Below, one piece after another: positions 1 to 8,087 of a stretch of DNA of 35,271 bases; position 1 is the first letter of the stretch, and each line of letters begins with the position of its first letter. Source of the stretch: SIAJ01 sp036266155. Lineage in GTDB: Bacteria > Planctomycetota > Planctomycetia > Gemmatales > Gemmataceae. The translations under genes and the position numbers were made by a program. A model generated the notes under the pieces. The model saw only the letters and a list, made by a program, of their open reading frames with translations, did no database searches and was not told the DNA's origin. Location: assembly GCA_036266155.1 (NCBI GenBank), contig DATANR010000341.1, positions 1 to 35,271 of the forward strand. The letters run 5' to 3'.

Positions 1-3000
1 CGGTCGTATCGACGTCCGTGACGTGCTTCACCAGGCTGCTGACGGATGTGCCGGAATTGACTTCACCTTTGGCCAGCGTCAGTGCCGGCAGAAGCGGAGT
101 GAAGCTGTTGTCGAGTACGGGTGCGTCGTTGACCGCGAGCACGTTGATCGTGAACGATTGGGTTGTCGAAACATCAATGCCACCGAAGTTGGTACCGCCA
201 TTGTCATGCAATCGGACTTGCAGCGTGGCGGAGCCGCTCAAGTCGGGCCCGGCTTGGAACTGCAAGGTGCCGGCGGCATCGATACTCGGTGCAATACTGA
301 ATAAGCCGAGATTGGAGTTGGAGACGATTTCAAAAGCGAGCGTCTGATCAGCTTCAAACGCGGAGCCGGCGTCAATGTTCGTCGCCCAATTTGCGAGTGT
401 TATCAAGGCGGCATCTTCCGGCACGGTCGGATCGGAACCGACGATAAAGCTCGGCGCCGCATTGATGGGGTTCACGCCAATCGCAAACGATTGCGTCGCC
501 GAGGTGTCGACGCCGCCATTCACGGTGCCGCCCGTATCAGTGATCCGCAACGTGATCGTGCTGTAACCGTGAACATTCGGAGCTGGCGTGCATGTGAGCG
601 TGCCAGTCGGCGAAACCAACGGTTGCACGTCGAACAAACTCGGATCGCTATTGCCAACGATTTCAAACGACACTGATTGACCGGCTTCATCGGCAGGACC
701 AGGGCTGATATTGGTGGCCCAATTGCTGACCGCCTGCGCGGTGGACGTGCCCATGAATCGCTGATTGGCGCCCTTCGTGAAACTCGGGGCGTCGTTGACC
801 GCGAGTACGTTGATCGTGAAGGATTGAGTCGGGGAAACATCAATGCCACCGAAGGCGGTGCCGCCATTGTCATGCAATCGGACTTGCAGCGTAGCGGAGC
901 CGCTCAAGTCGGGCCCGGCTTGGAACTGCAAAGTGCCGGCAGCATCGACACTCGGCGGAGTGCTGAACAAGCTGGGATTCGAGTTGGAAACGATATCAAA
1001 ACTGAGTGACTGATCGGCTTCAAATGCTGAACCGGCGTCAATGTTCGTGCCCCAGTTCGGGAGCGTTACCAGGCCGGCATCTTCCGACACGGTCGGATCG
1101 GAACCGACGATAAAGCTCGGCGCCGCATTGATGGGGTTCACGCCAATCGCAAACGATTGCGTCGCCGAGGTGTCGACGCCGCCGTTTGCGGTGCCGCCCG
1201 TATCGGTGATCCGTAGCGTGATCGTGCTGTAGCCGTGAACATTCGCGGCCGGAGTGTACGTTAATGTGCCGGTCGGCGACACCAACGGTTGCACATCGAA
1301 CAAGCCCGGATCCGTGTTGCCAACGATTTCGAATGACACCGATTGACCCGCTTCATCGGCAGGACCAGGGCTGATATTGGTGGCCCAATTGCTGACCGCC
1401 TGCGCGGTGGGCGTGCCCATGAAACGTTGACTGGCGCCCCTCGTAAAACTCGGGGCGTCGTTGATTGCACTGATCGTGATATCGAATGTCTGGGTCGGAG
1501 ATGTATTAACGCCGCCATAAGACGTGCCGCCGTCGTCAAGCGCACGCAGCGTGATCGTCGCGATGCCATTCGCGTTGGGCGCTGGCGTGTATGTCAATTT
1601 GCCGGTGGAATCAACGGCGGGCCCGGCACTGAACAGAGCGCTGTTCGTGTTGTCAGTCACTTCAAACGAAACGACTTGACCGCTTTCATTGGGCCCGGCA
1701 TCGATGCTGGTCGCCCAATTGCTAACGCTTTGGGGGCCAGCATCCTCGGTGCTGGCTTGGTTCGAACCCGCGATGAAACTGGGCGCGTCGTCAACTGGAG
1801 TGATAACCAATTTAGCCGTCTGCGTACCAACGCTGAAAGCCGTCTTGCCGCCCGTAGCTCCCGCAAGTGTGAGATTAACTTTCGTGCCATAAACGCCCGT
1901 ACTCTGGTCCCAAGCGTGATATAAAAGCGTCGCCGTGCCGTTCGCATTGGCATTCGGCATGAAACGAACGAAGTCGGTCGCGCGCAACAAAAGGGCCGCG
2001 TTGTTGCCGACCGTGCCAAAAGTCTTCCAGACTGCACCGTTATCCAGCGAGTATTGCCAAGTGCCGCCGTCGGCGTTGGTCATGCCGGTGACGGCGATGC
2101 CGTATGGATCGAATCCGTCGGGATCCGTGCTCCCGGCGCTCGCCCACGCGCCGATCTGTTGCCCTGGCGGGTCAATTGAATCTTCCAGCACCTGCGCCAT
2201 GAAAACCGAAGCCGCGTTGACGACGGGAGCATCGTTGATGCGATCGATAGCCAGGGTAATTCGCTTCACGCCGACATTGCCGGCCACGCCTGAGGGATCG
2301 ACGGCCGTCACCCGCACGAACCGCGGGCGGGTATCGGCGACCGTATTAACGTTGTGATACGTGATCTGCCGCATCAAAGCTTGAATGGCCGACGGCGAGC
2401 TATTGTTGTTGAACCCAATGTCCAACGGCGTGCTTCCCGTTCCGCCCGCAAACGAGCCGATCACGACTCCACCGTAGGTGAAGTTGGCGCCGTTGACACC
2501 AATCTGCCCGGCGCCAGTCCCTTCATTGAAAATGCCTATGCGATCGGCCACACTACTGCCCTGAATGATCTCATATTTCAGCGAACCGCCGTTGTAATTC
2601 GAGTCATCACTGTCCGCAAAGGTACTCGTCTTGTCGAAGAAATGGGCGCCGTCGCCCATCATGAATGGGATTGCCGGACCGGGAAGGGCGAGCACGGGTG
2701 ATCCCGCGTCGACCAACCCGGTGACCGTTCCTTTCAACAGGAAACTGTAGACCGATTCGTCGTCGTCGTTGGTGTTGAATTTCAGCGCGCCAAACTTGTC
2801 GCCGGCAACGGTGGTATCCATCTGCACGGTGAAATCGATATAGAAACCATTCGAAAGCGCTGTAGGAAACGAGCCGACCAATGAAAAGCCCGGCGGCAGG
2901 ACCAGATTGCCGAGCGTCAATGTCGAATAGCCGTGGTTGCCAATGCGAAACGACTGAGTCGGTGGCGAGCTGTTCTTGGCCACGGTCCCGAAATCGATCG

Positions 3001-4360
3001 GCGTGGTGCGATCATTGAGAATTATCCGTGTCCCGCCCTGTTGAACGCGAATTTCAGGAGGCGCCGTACCGCTCGTAATCGTGAAGTAGCTGTGAGCCTT
3101 GAGTACGCCGTCGATCGTGACAACCGCTTCCCATTCACCTGGGTAGCTGTTGAAGTTTCCCATGCCGGCATAGAAGTAATAAATGTTGCCGCGAAGGCTT
3201 CCGGACGCGAAGGGCGTGTAATTGACGCCGATACTGCCGTCCGGTCGAATGAAATCCACATCGACCATCGAATTCGTTGATTTGAAATGCGAGACGCCAA
3301 ACCAAAAATAAACCGGGTCGCCGGAACCAACTTTGAATGTCGAAACACCTGACGGCATCTCTGCCGCGTCCGGCACTCCGCCCCCACCATAAATGTCATA
3401 ATTGGTGATGCCCGAAGCGGCGACGTAGGGTTCGAGCGCCGTTTGATAGAGTGGCGGATCAATGAAGAACTTGGCCGCATCGAACATCGGCTCGACGAGT
3501 GCGCCATTGTGATACGCCTGGAATTGCAGATTGGCCCCCGTGCTGTTTCCTGAACTGCCCATCAAGCCAATCAATTGACCTGCGGTCACCGTATCGCCGG
3601 CCTTCACCGTGATCGAGTTGGTCGCTAAATGCCAGTACCACGTCTTCCAACCATTCTGATGATCGATGATGACCAGATTCGTCGGACTCCCGGCATAGCT
3701 GGTTTCGCGGTCGGTGTTGCCATCAATCACTTGCTCCACAACACCGGGAGCAACGGCAAAGGTCGGTACGCCGGCATCCTGAAACGAGAAATTCGTCACG
3801 CCGATATCGTCGGAGTCGTAACCGTCGACGGTGAAGGGGCCAGTTGTGTAATCCACCGCGGCGCCCGAATGTGGGTCCGCGTCGGCATAATCGGAGATGG
3901 CCGTATTTTTTGTGGGTTTATCCGAAATGGGATAAACCCATTTCGTCGCCGGGCCGACTGCTGGGCCAGTGGTGAAGTTGAGAGTGCGTTTGTTGTCCGC
4001 GTCCGATTCGTCCGTCTCCGCGACCGAGTTGGCACCATCAACCTTGGCGGTTACCGCATGGTTGCCCGCGGTGGCGAACCACGTGGGACGCCATACCGAC
4101 ATGTTGGTCTGACTATCCTGAGTAATCGGGGCCGAATCGAACGTTACTCCATCGAAGGTGAAACGCACGAGATATTGAGTTCCAGCCGGCACGCCCGTGA
4201 CCGTCCACTCCGCGCGCAGAGTAGTCTGTTCGCCCAGCGGCGTGGCGGCGATGGGACTATTGTTCCCGTCAACCAGCAACAAATTGGTAATGGTGAGATT
4301 GGCCGGATTCCAACGCTCTTCCAGAGTGTCGAAACAGAGCTTCTTCGATCGAATGGGCAC
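1..4360 (-). CDS. Giant surface protein, N-terminal part (CARDB, degenerate M23, HYDIN-like and cadherin-like repeats); 3' end outside window
   Basis: An uninterrupted frame runs from a GTG at 4360 off the left edge, giving 1,452 complete codons. An AGGAG box sits 8 bases before the GTG. The N-terminus is basic and contains LEERWNPANL (about residues 12-21), a variant of the planctomycete LExRxxP surface-protein motif; no ordinary hydrophobic signal peptide is seen. In order: a CARDB-like Ig domain (about 22-130); an M23/LytM-like fold (about 175-306) that keeps the YWHL histidine but has NLQF where the family has HLHF, and lacks the upstream HxxxD ligands; an ASPM/HYDIN-like domain (about 430-553); a cadherin-like region (about 555-850); then about 111-residue repeats opening with NDAPSF or NAAPSF, which include a duplicated 222-residue unit. 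The likely role is adhesion or cell-envelope structure. The substrate is unknown. The domain names are family knowledge; the role is inferred. Confidence 0.85.
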   Translation of the reverse strand, partial: MPIRSKKLCFDTLEERWNPANLTITNLLLVDGNNSPIAATPLGEQTTLRAEWTVTGVPAGTQYLVRFTFDGVTFDSAPITQDSQTNMSVWRPTWFATAGNHAVTAKVDGANSVAETDESDADNKRTLNFTTGPAVGPATKWVYPISDKPTKNTAISDYADADPHSGAAVDYTTGPFTVDGYDSDDIGVTNFSFQDAGVPTFAVAPGVVEQVIDGNTDRETSYAGSPTNLVIIDHQNGWKTWYWHLATNSITVKAGDTVTAGQLIGLMGSSGNSTGANLQFQAYHNGALVEPMFDAAKFFIDPPLYQTALEPYVAASGITNYDIYGGGGVPDAAEMPSGVSTFKVGSGDPVYFWFGVSHFKSTNSMVDVDFIRPDGSIGVNYTPFASGSLRGNIYYFYAGMGNFNSYPGEWEAVVTIDGVLKAHSYFTITSGTAPPEIRVQQGGTRIILNDRTTPIDFGTVAKNSSPPTQSFRIGNHGYSTLTLGNLVLPPGFSLVGSFPTALSNGFYIDFTVQMDTTVAGDKFGALKFNTNDDDESVYSFLLKGTVTGLVDAGSPVLALPGPAIPFMMGDGAHFFDKTSTFADSDDSNYNGGSLKYEIIQGSSVADRIGIFNEGTGAGQIGVNGANFTYGGVVIGSFAGGTGSTPLDIGFNNNSSPSAIQALMRQITYHNVNTVADTRPRFVRVTAVDPSGVAGNVGVKRITLAIDRINDAPVVNAASVFMAQVLEDSIDPPGQQIGAWASAGSTDPDGFDPYGIAVTGMTNADGGTWQYSLDNGAVWKTFGTVGNNAALLLRATDFVRFMPNANANGTATLLYHAWDQSTGVYGTKVNLTLAGATGGKTAFSVGTQTAKLVITPVDDAPSFIAGSNQASTEDAGPQSVSNWATSIDAGPNESGQVVSFEVTDNTNSALFSAGPAVDSTGKLTYTPAPNANGIATITLRALDDGGTSYGGVNTSPTQTFDITISAINDAPSFTRGASQRFMGTPTAQAVSNWATNISPGPADEAGQSVSFEIVGNTDPGLFDVQPLVSPTGTLTYTPAANVHGYSTITLRITDTGGTANGGVDTSATQSFAIGVNPINAAPSFIVGSDPTVSEDAGLVTLPNWGTNIDAGSAFEADQSLSFDIVSNSNPSLFSTPPSVDAAGTLQFQAGPDLSGSATLQVRLHDNGGTAFGGIDVSPTQSFTINVLAVNDAPSFTKGANQRFMGTSTAQAVSNWATNISPGPADEAGQSVSFEIVGNSDPSLFDVQPLVSPTGTLTCTPAPNVHGYSTITLRITDTGGTVNGGVDTSATQSFAIGVNPINAAPSFIVGSDPTVPEDAALITLANWATNIDAGSAFEADQTLAFEIVSNSNLGLFSIAPSIDAAGTLQFQAGPDLSGSATLQVRLHDNGGTNFGGIDVSTTQSFTINVLAVNDAPVLDNSFTPLLPALTLAKGEVNSGTSVSSLVKHVTDVDTT
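123..1454 (-). repeat. Two tandem 666-bp units inside the giant surface protein gene
   Basis: Bases 123-788 and 789-1454 are near-identical direct repeats with a period of exactly 666 bp (222 codons). The same landmarks recur at 123/789/1455 and at 425/1091. Each unit encodes two different 111-residue cadherin-like modules: an A module starting NDAPSFTKGANQRF and a B module starting NAAPSFIVGSDPTV. A third, more diverged A-like module continues from 1455 to about 1787. Most differences between the two units look synonymous or conservative, which fits a recent in-frame duplication or ongoing gene conversion. Confidence 0.9.
3913..3945. other. Two overlapping, mutually exclusive hairpins inside the giant gene
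   Basis: TGGGTTTATCC (3913-3923) is the exact reverse complement of GGATAAACCCA (3930-3940), giving 11-bp arms and a 6-base loop. CGAAATGGG (3923-3931) is the exact reverse complement of CCCATTTCG (3937-3945), giving 9-bp arms and a 5-base loop. The two stems share bases, so only one can form at a time. They lie in the linker between the CARDB-like and M23-like domains. Any regulatory role is speculative. Confidence 0.5.
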
Positions 4361-4561
4361 AGGGCGGCTCCTGAAGTCACGAGTCGGCGAGAATGAACTT
4401 CAGTAGTGTATGCGGTCCGTTCCGACAGCGACAGAAATCAGCCCTTTGGGAAGGCTTGTCCTTCGGTAGTCCCCAAACGTGGCATAGATTTTCTCGTGGC
4501 CACCCGACCCGAATGGAAATCAAATTAGCTCTCGATCGACGGCCGCTTTGAGTTTGCCCTC

Positions 4562-6460
4562 ATGAAAAAATCACTCGTCATCGCGGTGGTGTTGTTGACG
4601 TCCGGCGCGATTGCGGCGGACCCGCCGAAAAAGGCGTTGCCGCTCGATGGCCAAGTGTTCGAGGTGGCCGGACACACGGCGTTCCTCATTCCAGCCAAGG
4701 CCGATTCGCCTTCATCTCCAAAGCCGTGGGTGTGGTACGCACCGACGCTGCCGAACCTGCCGGGGCCGGAAGAGCGGTGGATGTTCGAGCGGTTCCGAGC
4801 GGCGGGCATCGCGATCGCCGGGATCGACGCTGGAGAGTCTTGCGGCAGTCCGGCCGGCAACAAAGTTTTCGACGGACTTTATGCCCACATGATCGCTCGC
4901 GGATACTTGTCAAAGCCGGTCTTGCTCGGCCGCAGCCGCGGCGGGCTGATGACGCTTTCTTGGGCGGCCGCGAACCCGGACAAGGTCGGCGGCTTTGCCG
5001 GCATCTACCCGGTGTGCGATCTCGCCAGTTACCCCGGCATCGAACGTGCTGCGGGCGCGTTCGGTCTGAAGCCCGACGAATTGAACGCCAAACTCAAGGA
5101 CGTGAATCCAGTGGACCGGCTGGAGGGACTCGCCAAGGCCAAGGTGCCGTTGTTCGCGATTCACGGCGACGTCGACACGGTGGTGCCGCTGGAGGCCAAC
5201 AGCGGGCGCGTAAGGGAACGGTACACGGACCTCGGCGGTTCGATGACGCTCGTCGTCGCGTCCCAGCAGGGTCACAACATGTGGTCCGGTTTCTTTCAAT
5301 GCCGGGAATTGGTGGAGTTCGTCATCGCCAGCGCCGGGATTAAGGCTGCCGAGGCAGCGCCCTTGATCGGGTACACGGAACTCCGCACCAATCTGCCGGG
5401 CGGACGGCACGCGAACGTCCGCACCATGCGGACCGCCGTCGTTAGCGCTTCCGGAACCGCCTGGAAGCACGTCGCCGAGGAATTGGCAAAAGACGCGGAC
5501 GCCTGGACGCAGTTCGGCGGCTGGTCGCCGGACGGGAAGAATGCAATTGTTTCCGTTGGATGGCAGTCGCCTGAGAACGCGAAATGGGAAGAGGAGAACA
5601 AGCAGTTTCGCATGGACGACGGGCGCTGGCGGCTCGATTCGTGCCTGCTCGATCTGGCGTCAGGGAAAGTGACGAACGTAACCGCCGTGAACCGCGTGAG
5701 CCACTACAACGGTGGTCTGTTCTATTTGCCCGACGGCAAGGGGTTGGGATTCACGCCGCTCATCAAGGGCGTCTCCCGGCCATTTATCATGGATCTCGAC
5801 GGGCGCAACAAGCGCGACGTATCGGGAACGGGCGGCGGATTCGCGTACGGCTACAGTGCATCGCCGGACGGCAAGCATCTGTGTTATCACGAAAACTATC
5901 AACTCTATGTGTCCGAAGCGGACGGCTCCAACAAGAAGCACATCGAGACGGGCCACCCGTTCGACTTCGCGCCGAAGTGGTCGCCCGATGGCAAGTGGCT
6001 CCTGTTTCTGAGCGGCGAGCACTACAATTGCCATCCGCACATCATCCGGCCGGACGGCACCGGGTTGAGGAAGTTGGCCGATCGCAATGGCTACCGGGGC
6101 GTGATCGAATTTCTCGACGTGTTTGATTTTCATGGCGGCAGCAGCGACGTGCCAGCATGGTCGACGGATGGCGCAATAGTTTTTTACACCGCGCAAGTCG
6201 GCAAGAATGTCGAACTCTTCCGAACGACGCTCGACGGTAAGGCCACACAACTGACAAAGACCGCCGACGGCTCACTCCACTATCACCCGCAGCCATCACC
6301 GAACGGACGGTCGTTGGTGTACGGTTCACTCCGGAACGGCGCACGCAACATCTACGTGATGAATCTCGCGGATCGAACTGAGATGCGGCTCACCGACCTG
6401 AAGCCCGGCTCCGGCGCCATGTGGCCGCACTGGCAGCCCACCGTCAGCAGATTGAAATGA
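4562..6460 (+). CDS. Secreted alpha/beta hydrolase fused to a C-terminal PD40 (TolB-like) propeller
   Basis: This 632-residue protein begins with a clear signal peptide (KKSLVIAVVLLTSGAIAADPP, cleavage near residue 19). Residues about 30-260 form an alpha/beta hydrolase: the nucleophile elbow GRSRGG has Ser125, HGDVDTVVP gives an acid (Asp203 or Asp205), and QQGHNMW gives His238. Residues about 300-632 contain PD40/TolB-type beta-propeller strands with repeated SPDGK and PDGxG signatures (WSPDGKN, SASPDGKH, WSPDGKW, PSPNGRS). In prolyl-oligopeptidase (S9) proteins the propeller precedes the hydrolase; here the order is reversed. It is probably a periplasmic esterase or peptidase; the substrate cannot be read from the sequence. 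It is transcribed divergently from the giant surface protein with 201 bp between the starts. No close partner gene follows. Confidence 0.85.
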   Translation: MKKSLVIAVVLLTSGAIAADPPKKALPLDGQVFEVAGHTAFLIPAKADSPSSPKPWVWYAPTLPNLPGPEERWMFERFRAAGIAIAGIDAGESCGSPAGNKVFDGLYAHMIARGYLSKPVLLGRSRGGLMTLSWAAANPDKVGGFAGIYPVCDLASYPGIERAAGAFGLKPDELNAKLKDVNPVDRLEGLAKAKVPLFAIHGDVDTVVPLEANSGRVRERYTDLGGSMTLVVASQQGHNMWSGFFQCRELVEFVIASAGIKAAEAAPLIGYTELRTNLPGGRHANVRTMRTAVVSASGTAWKHVAEELAKDADAWTQFGGWSPDGKNAIVSVGWQSPENAKWEEENKQFRMDDGRWRLDSCLLDLASGKVTNVTAVNRVSHYNGGLFYLPDGKGLGFTPLIKGVSRPFIMDLDGRNKRDVSGTGGGFAYGYSASPDGKHLCYHENYQLYVSEADGSNKKHIETGHPFDFAPKWSPDGKWLLFLSGEHYNCHPHIIRPDGTGLRKLADRNGYRGVIEFLDVFDFHGGSSDVPAWSTDGAIVFYTAQVGKNVELFRTTLDGKATQLTKTADGSLHYHPQPSPNGRSLVYGSLRNGARNIYVMNLADRTEMRLTDLKPGSGAMWPHWQPTVSRLK

Positions 6461-6620
6461 GCGACGTCAACCGATCCGCGTTGATGCTTTCAACCTCATC
6501 CTCACGCTGGAGTCGGCGCTTGGTGGCAACATCGTTATTGGCGGAGCGGAATGGACTGGCTCTTGAACTCAATTCTAAACCCGTTCAGCGTTCGACAGAC
6601 GATATCGTTCACCGACCCGA

Positions 6621-7004
6621 CTACTTCTTTGGGTGAGTGAATTTGCCCGCCGAGTGCCGGCCAGACTCGAAGTGCAGCTCGTCGTCATCGAGGCGAGTGA
6701 TCATCAACTCCAACGTCTGCCCGACCAAATCCTCGCGATCCGCCTCCTCACACCTCAATACGAGAACGGGCGGAACGACGTCCCAACGCATCTTCCACTT
6801 GCCCTTGGTCGTGTTGTTTCCCGGACTGTAGTGCTTGCGTTCGAACGTCCCGTCGGCTTGGAAGGTGATGTACCCGATGCACGCCCCGCCCTTGGTCCAC
6901 TCCCCGACGAGTTTTCGTTCAAGAGTGGCCGGACTGTCCTTCCGATCGCGATACGCTGGCGCGGCGAGGGTTACCGACAAAAGTGCGACTGTCGTCACGA
7001 ACAT
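6621..7004 (-). CDS. Small secreted lipocalin-like planctomycete protein
   Basis: 127 residues. The N-terminus (MFVTTVALLSVTLAAPAYR) is a short signal peptide. The mature part opens with LERKLVGEWTKGG and continues with FQADGTFERK and KGKWKMRW, a pattern of short beta strands with WxxG and F..DGTF turns. This pattern is typical of small lipocalin-like or TIGR03067-related exported proteins that are abundant in planctomycetes. No catalytic motif is visible. It ends in THPKK followed by TAG. It converges with the hydrolase-propeller gene and diverges from the 7241 gene. Function unknown. Confidence 0.7.
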   Translation of the reverse strand: MFVTTVALLSVTLAAPAYRDRKDSPATLERKLVGEWTKGGACIGYITFQADGTFERKHYSPGNNTTKGKWKMRWDVVPPVLVLRCEEADREDLVGQTLELMITRLDDDELHFESGRHSAGKFTHPKK

Positions 7005-7240
7005 CGCAAACCTCGGCAGTTACTGCCTGCTCGCCGATTGTACCCGGTCATCAGCAACGGCGCTGTAACAATTGCAACGACGCGGCAGTGCCCGAAGCCC
7101 GCCCAAACAAAACGTTTGCCGACAATGTGACTCAATTGTTGGTAGGTTTTGGGCCGAATGGCCGTACTCAACTTACGACGTTTCGCGGCTCTTGCCGACG
7201 GCCGTTGATTGCATCATCTACTTCCGTGAATGCAAAGCTC

Positions 7241-7825
7241 ATGACGCGCATGTGTCCCCGCCTCGTCGTCACCCGCTTGAACCTGGAAGCGCTCGAGGGC
7301 CGGGAGGTACCGGCTGGCGCAATCACTGCGGCCGTGACCAACGGCAAATTGACGGTCACCGGCGACGACCAGGGCAACGGGCTGACCGTGCTAGTAGGGG
7401 CCAACTCGGTGATCCTTACGCCGGACGCAACGACCACCATCAACGGTCAGGCGGCCGGCGCGGGGGTGATTATCCAAGGCACCGCGACCTCGCTTACTGC
7501 CAAGTTGGCCGGCGGAAGCGATAACTTCTCAATCGACGGCAACGGTGACTTCGCACTGGCGGCGGCCAACTTCGACTTGGGCGACGGGACCAACTTCCTG
7601 CATCTGACGACGAACGGCCGGGTCACGCTCGGCAGCCTGAACGGCAAGGACCCCGCCGCGGGCGGGGACGGGAAGAGCAAAGCCGTATTCAGCGCGCCTT
7701 GGAACAAGATCGACGGCGGCGGCGGGCTAAATGCGTTCGACGGACTCACCCCGACCACAGCACCGCCCCAGTACACGGGGCTAACGGTCGTCAACTTCCT
7801 GAACTGGACCGATCCGAACCCGTAA
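7241..7825 (+). CDS. Planctomycete exported protein with LExREVP N-terminal motif, function unknown
   Basis: I place the start at ATG 7241 (a second ATG lies at 7250), giving 194 residues. The open frame continues further upstream, but the N-terminus TRMCPRLVVTRLNLEALEGREVPAG matches the basic stretch plus LExRxVP signature of Gemmata-type surface proteins. The rest is rich in G, T, N and D, with short beta-strand patterns and DGNGD and GGGG turns, like a small beta-helix or beta-sandwich surface protein. There is no catalytic motif and no clear ribosome binding site, so the start is moderately uncertain. It lies between two minus-strand genes and appears monocistronic. Confidence 0.65.
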   Translation: MTRMCPRLVVTRLNLEALEGREVPAGAITAAVTNGKLTVTGDDQGNGLTVLVGANSVILTPDATTTINGQAAGAGVIIQGTATSLTAKLAGGSDNFSIDGNGDFALAAANFDLGDGTNFLHLTTNGRVTLGSLNGKDPAAGGDGKSKAVFSAPWNKIDGGGGLNAFDGLTPTTAPPQYTGLTVVNFLNWTDPNP

Positions 7826-8087
7826 TCGGATTCGACGATTATCGCACGGAGCGCCGTGAAGGTTCTTGCAACGGAGTAGCGCTCTGGCGGACGGCACAAC
7901 GCAGCCTTACGGGATCCGGCCACATCCACTTCCGCTGATGCGACTATCACGCCGAAGCGTGACGCCCCAAAGGCCTCTCCGCGTCCACGCGCGCCGGGAT
8001 CACCAAGTGACGACGGCCCGATCCTCGAAAGGCGACGGCCTCGCGTTGGCGGGTCTCCAAAAAACCACATTTCAGGTTGCGCCCGCT

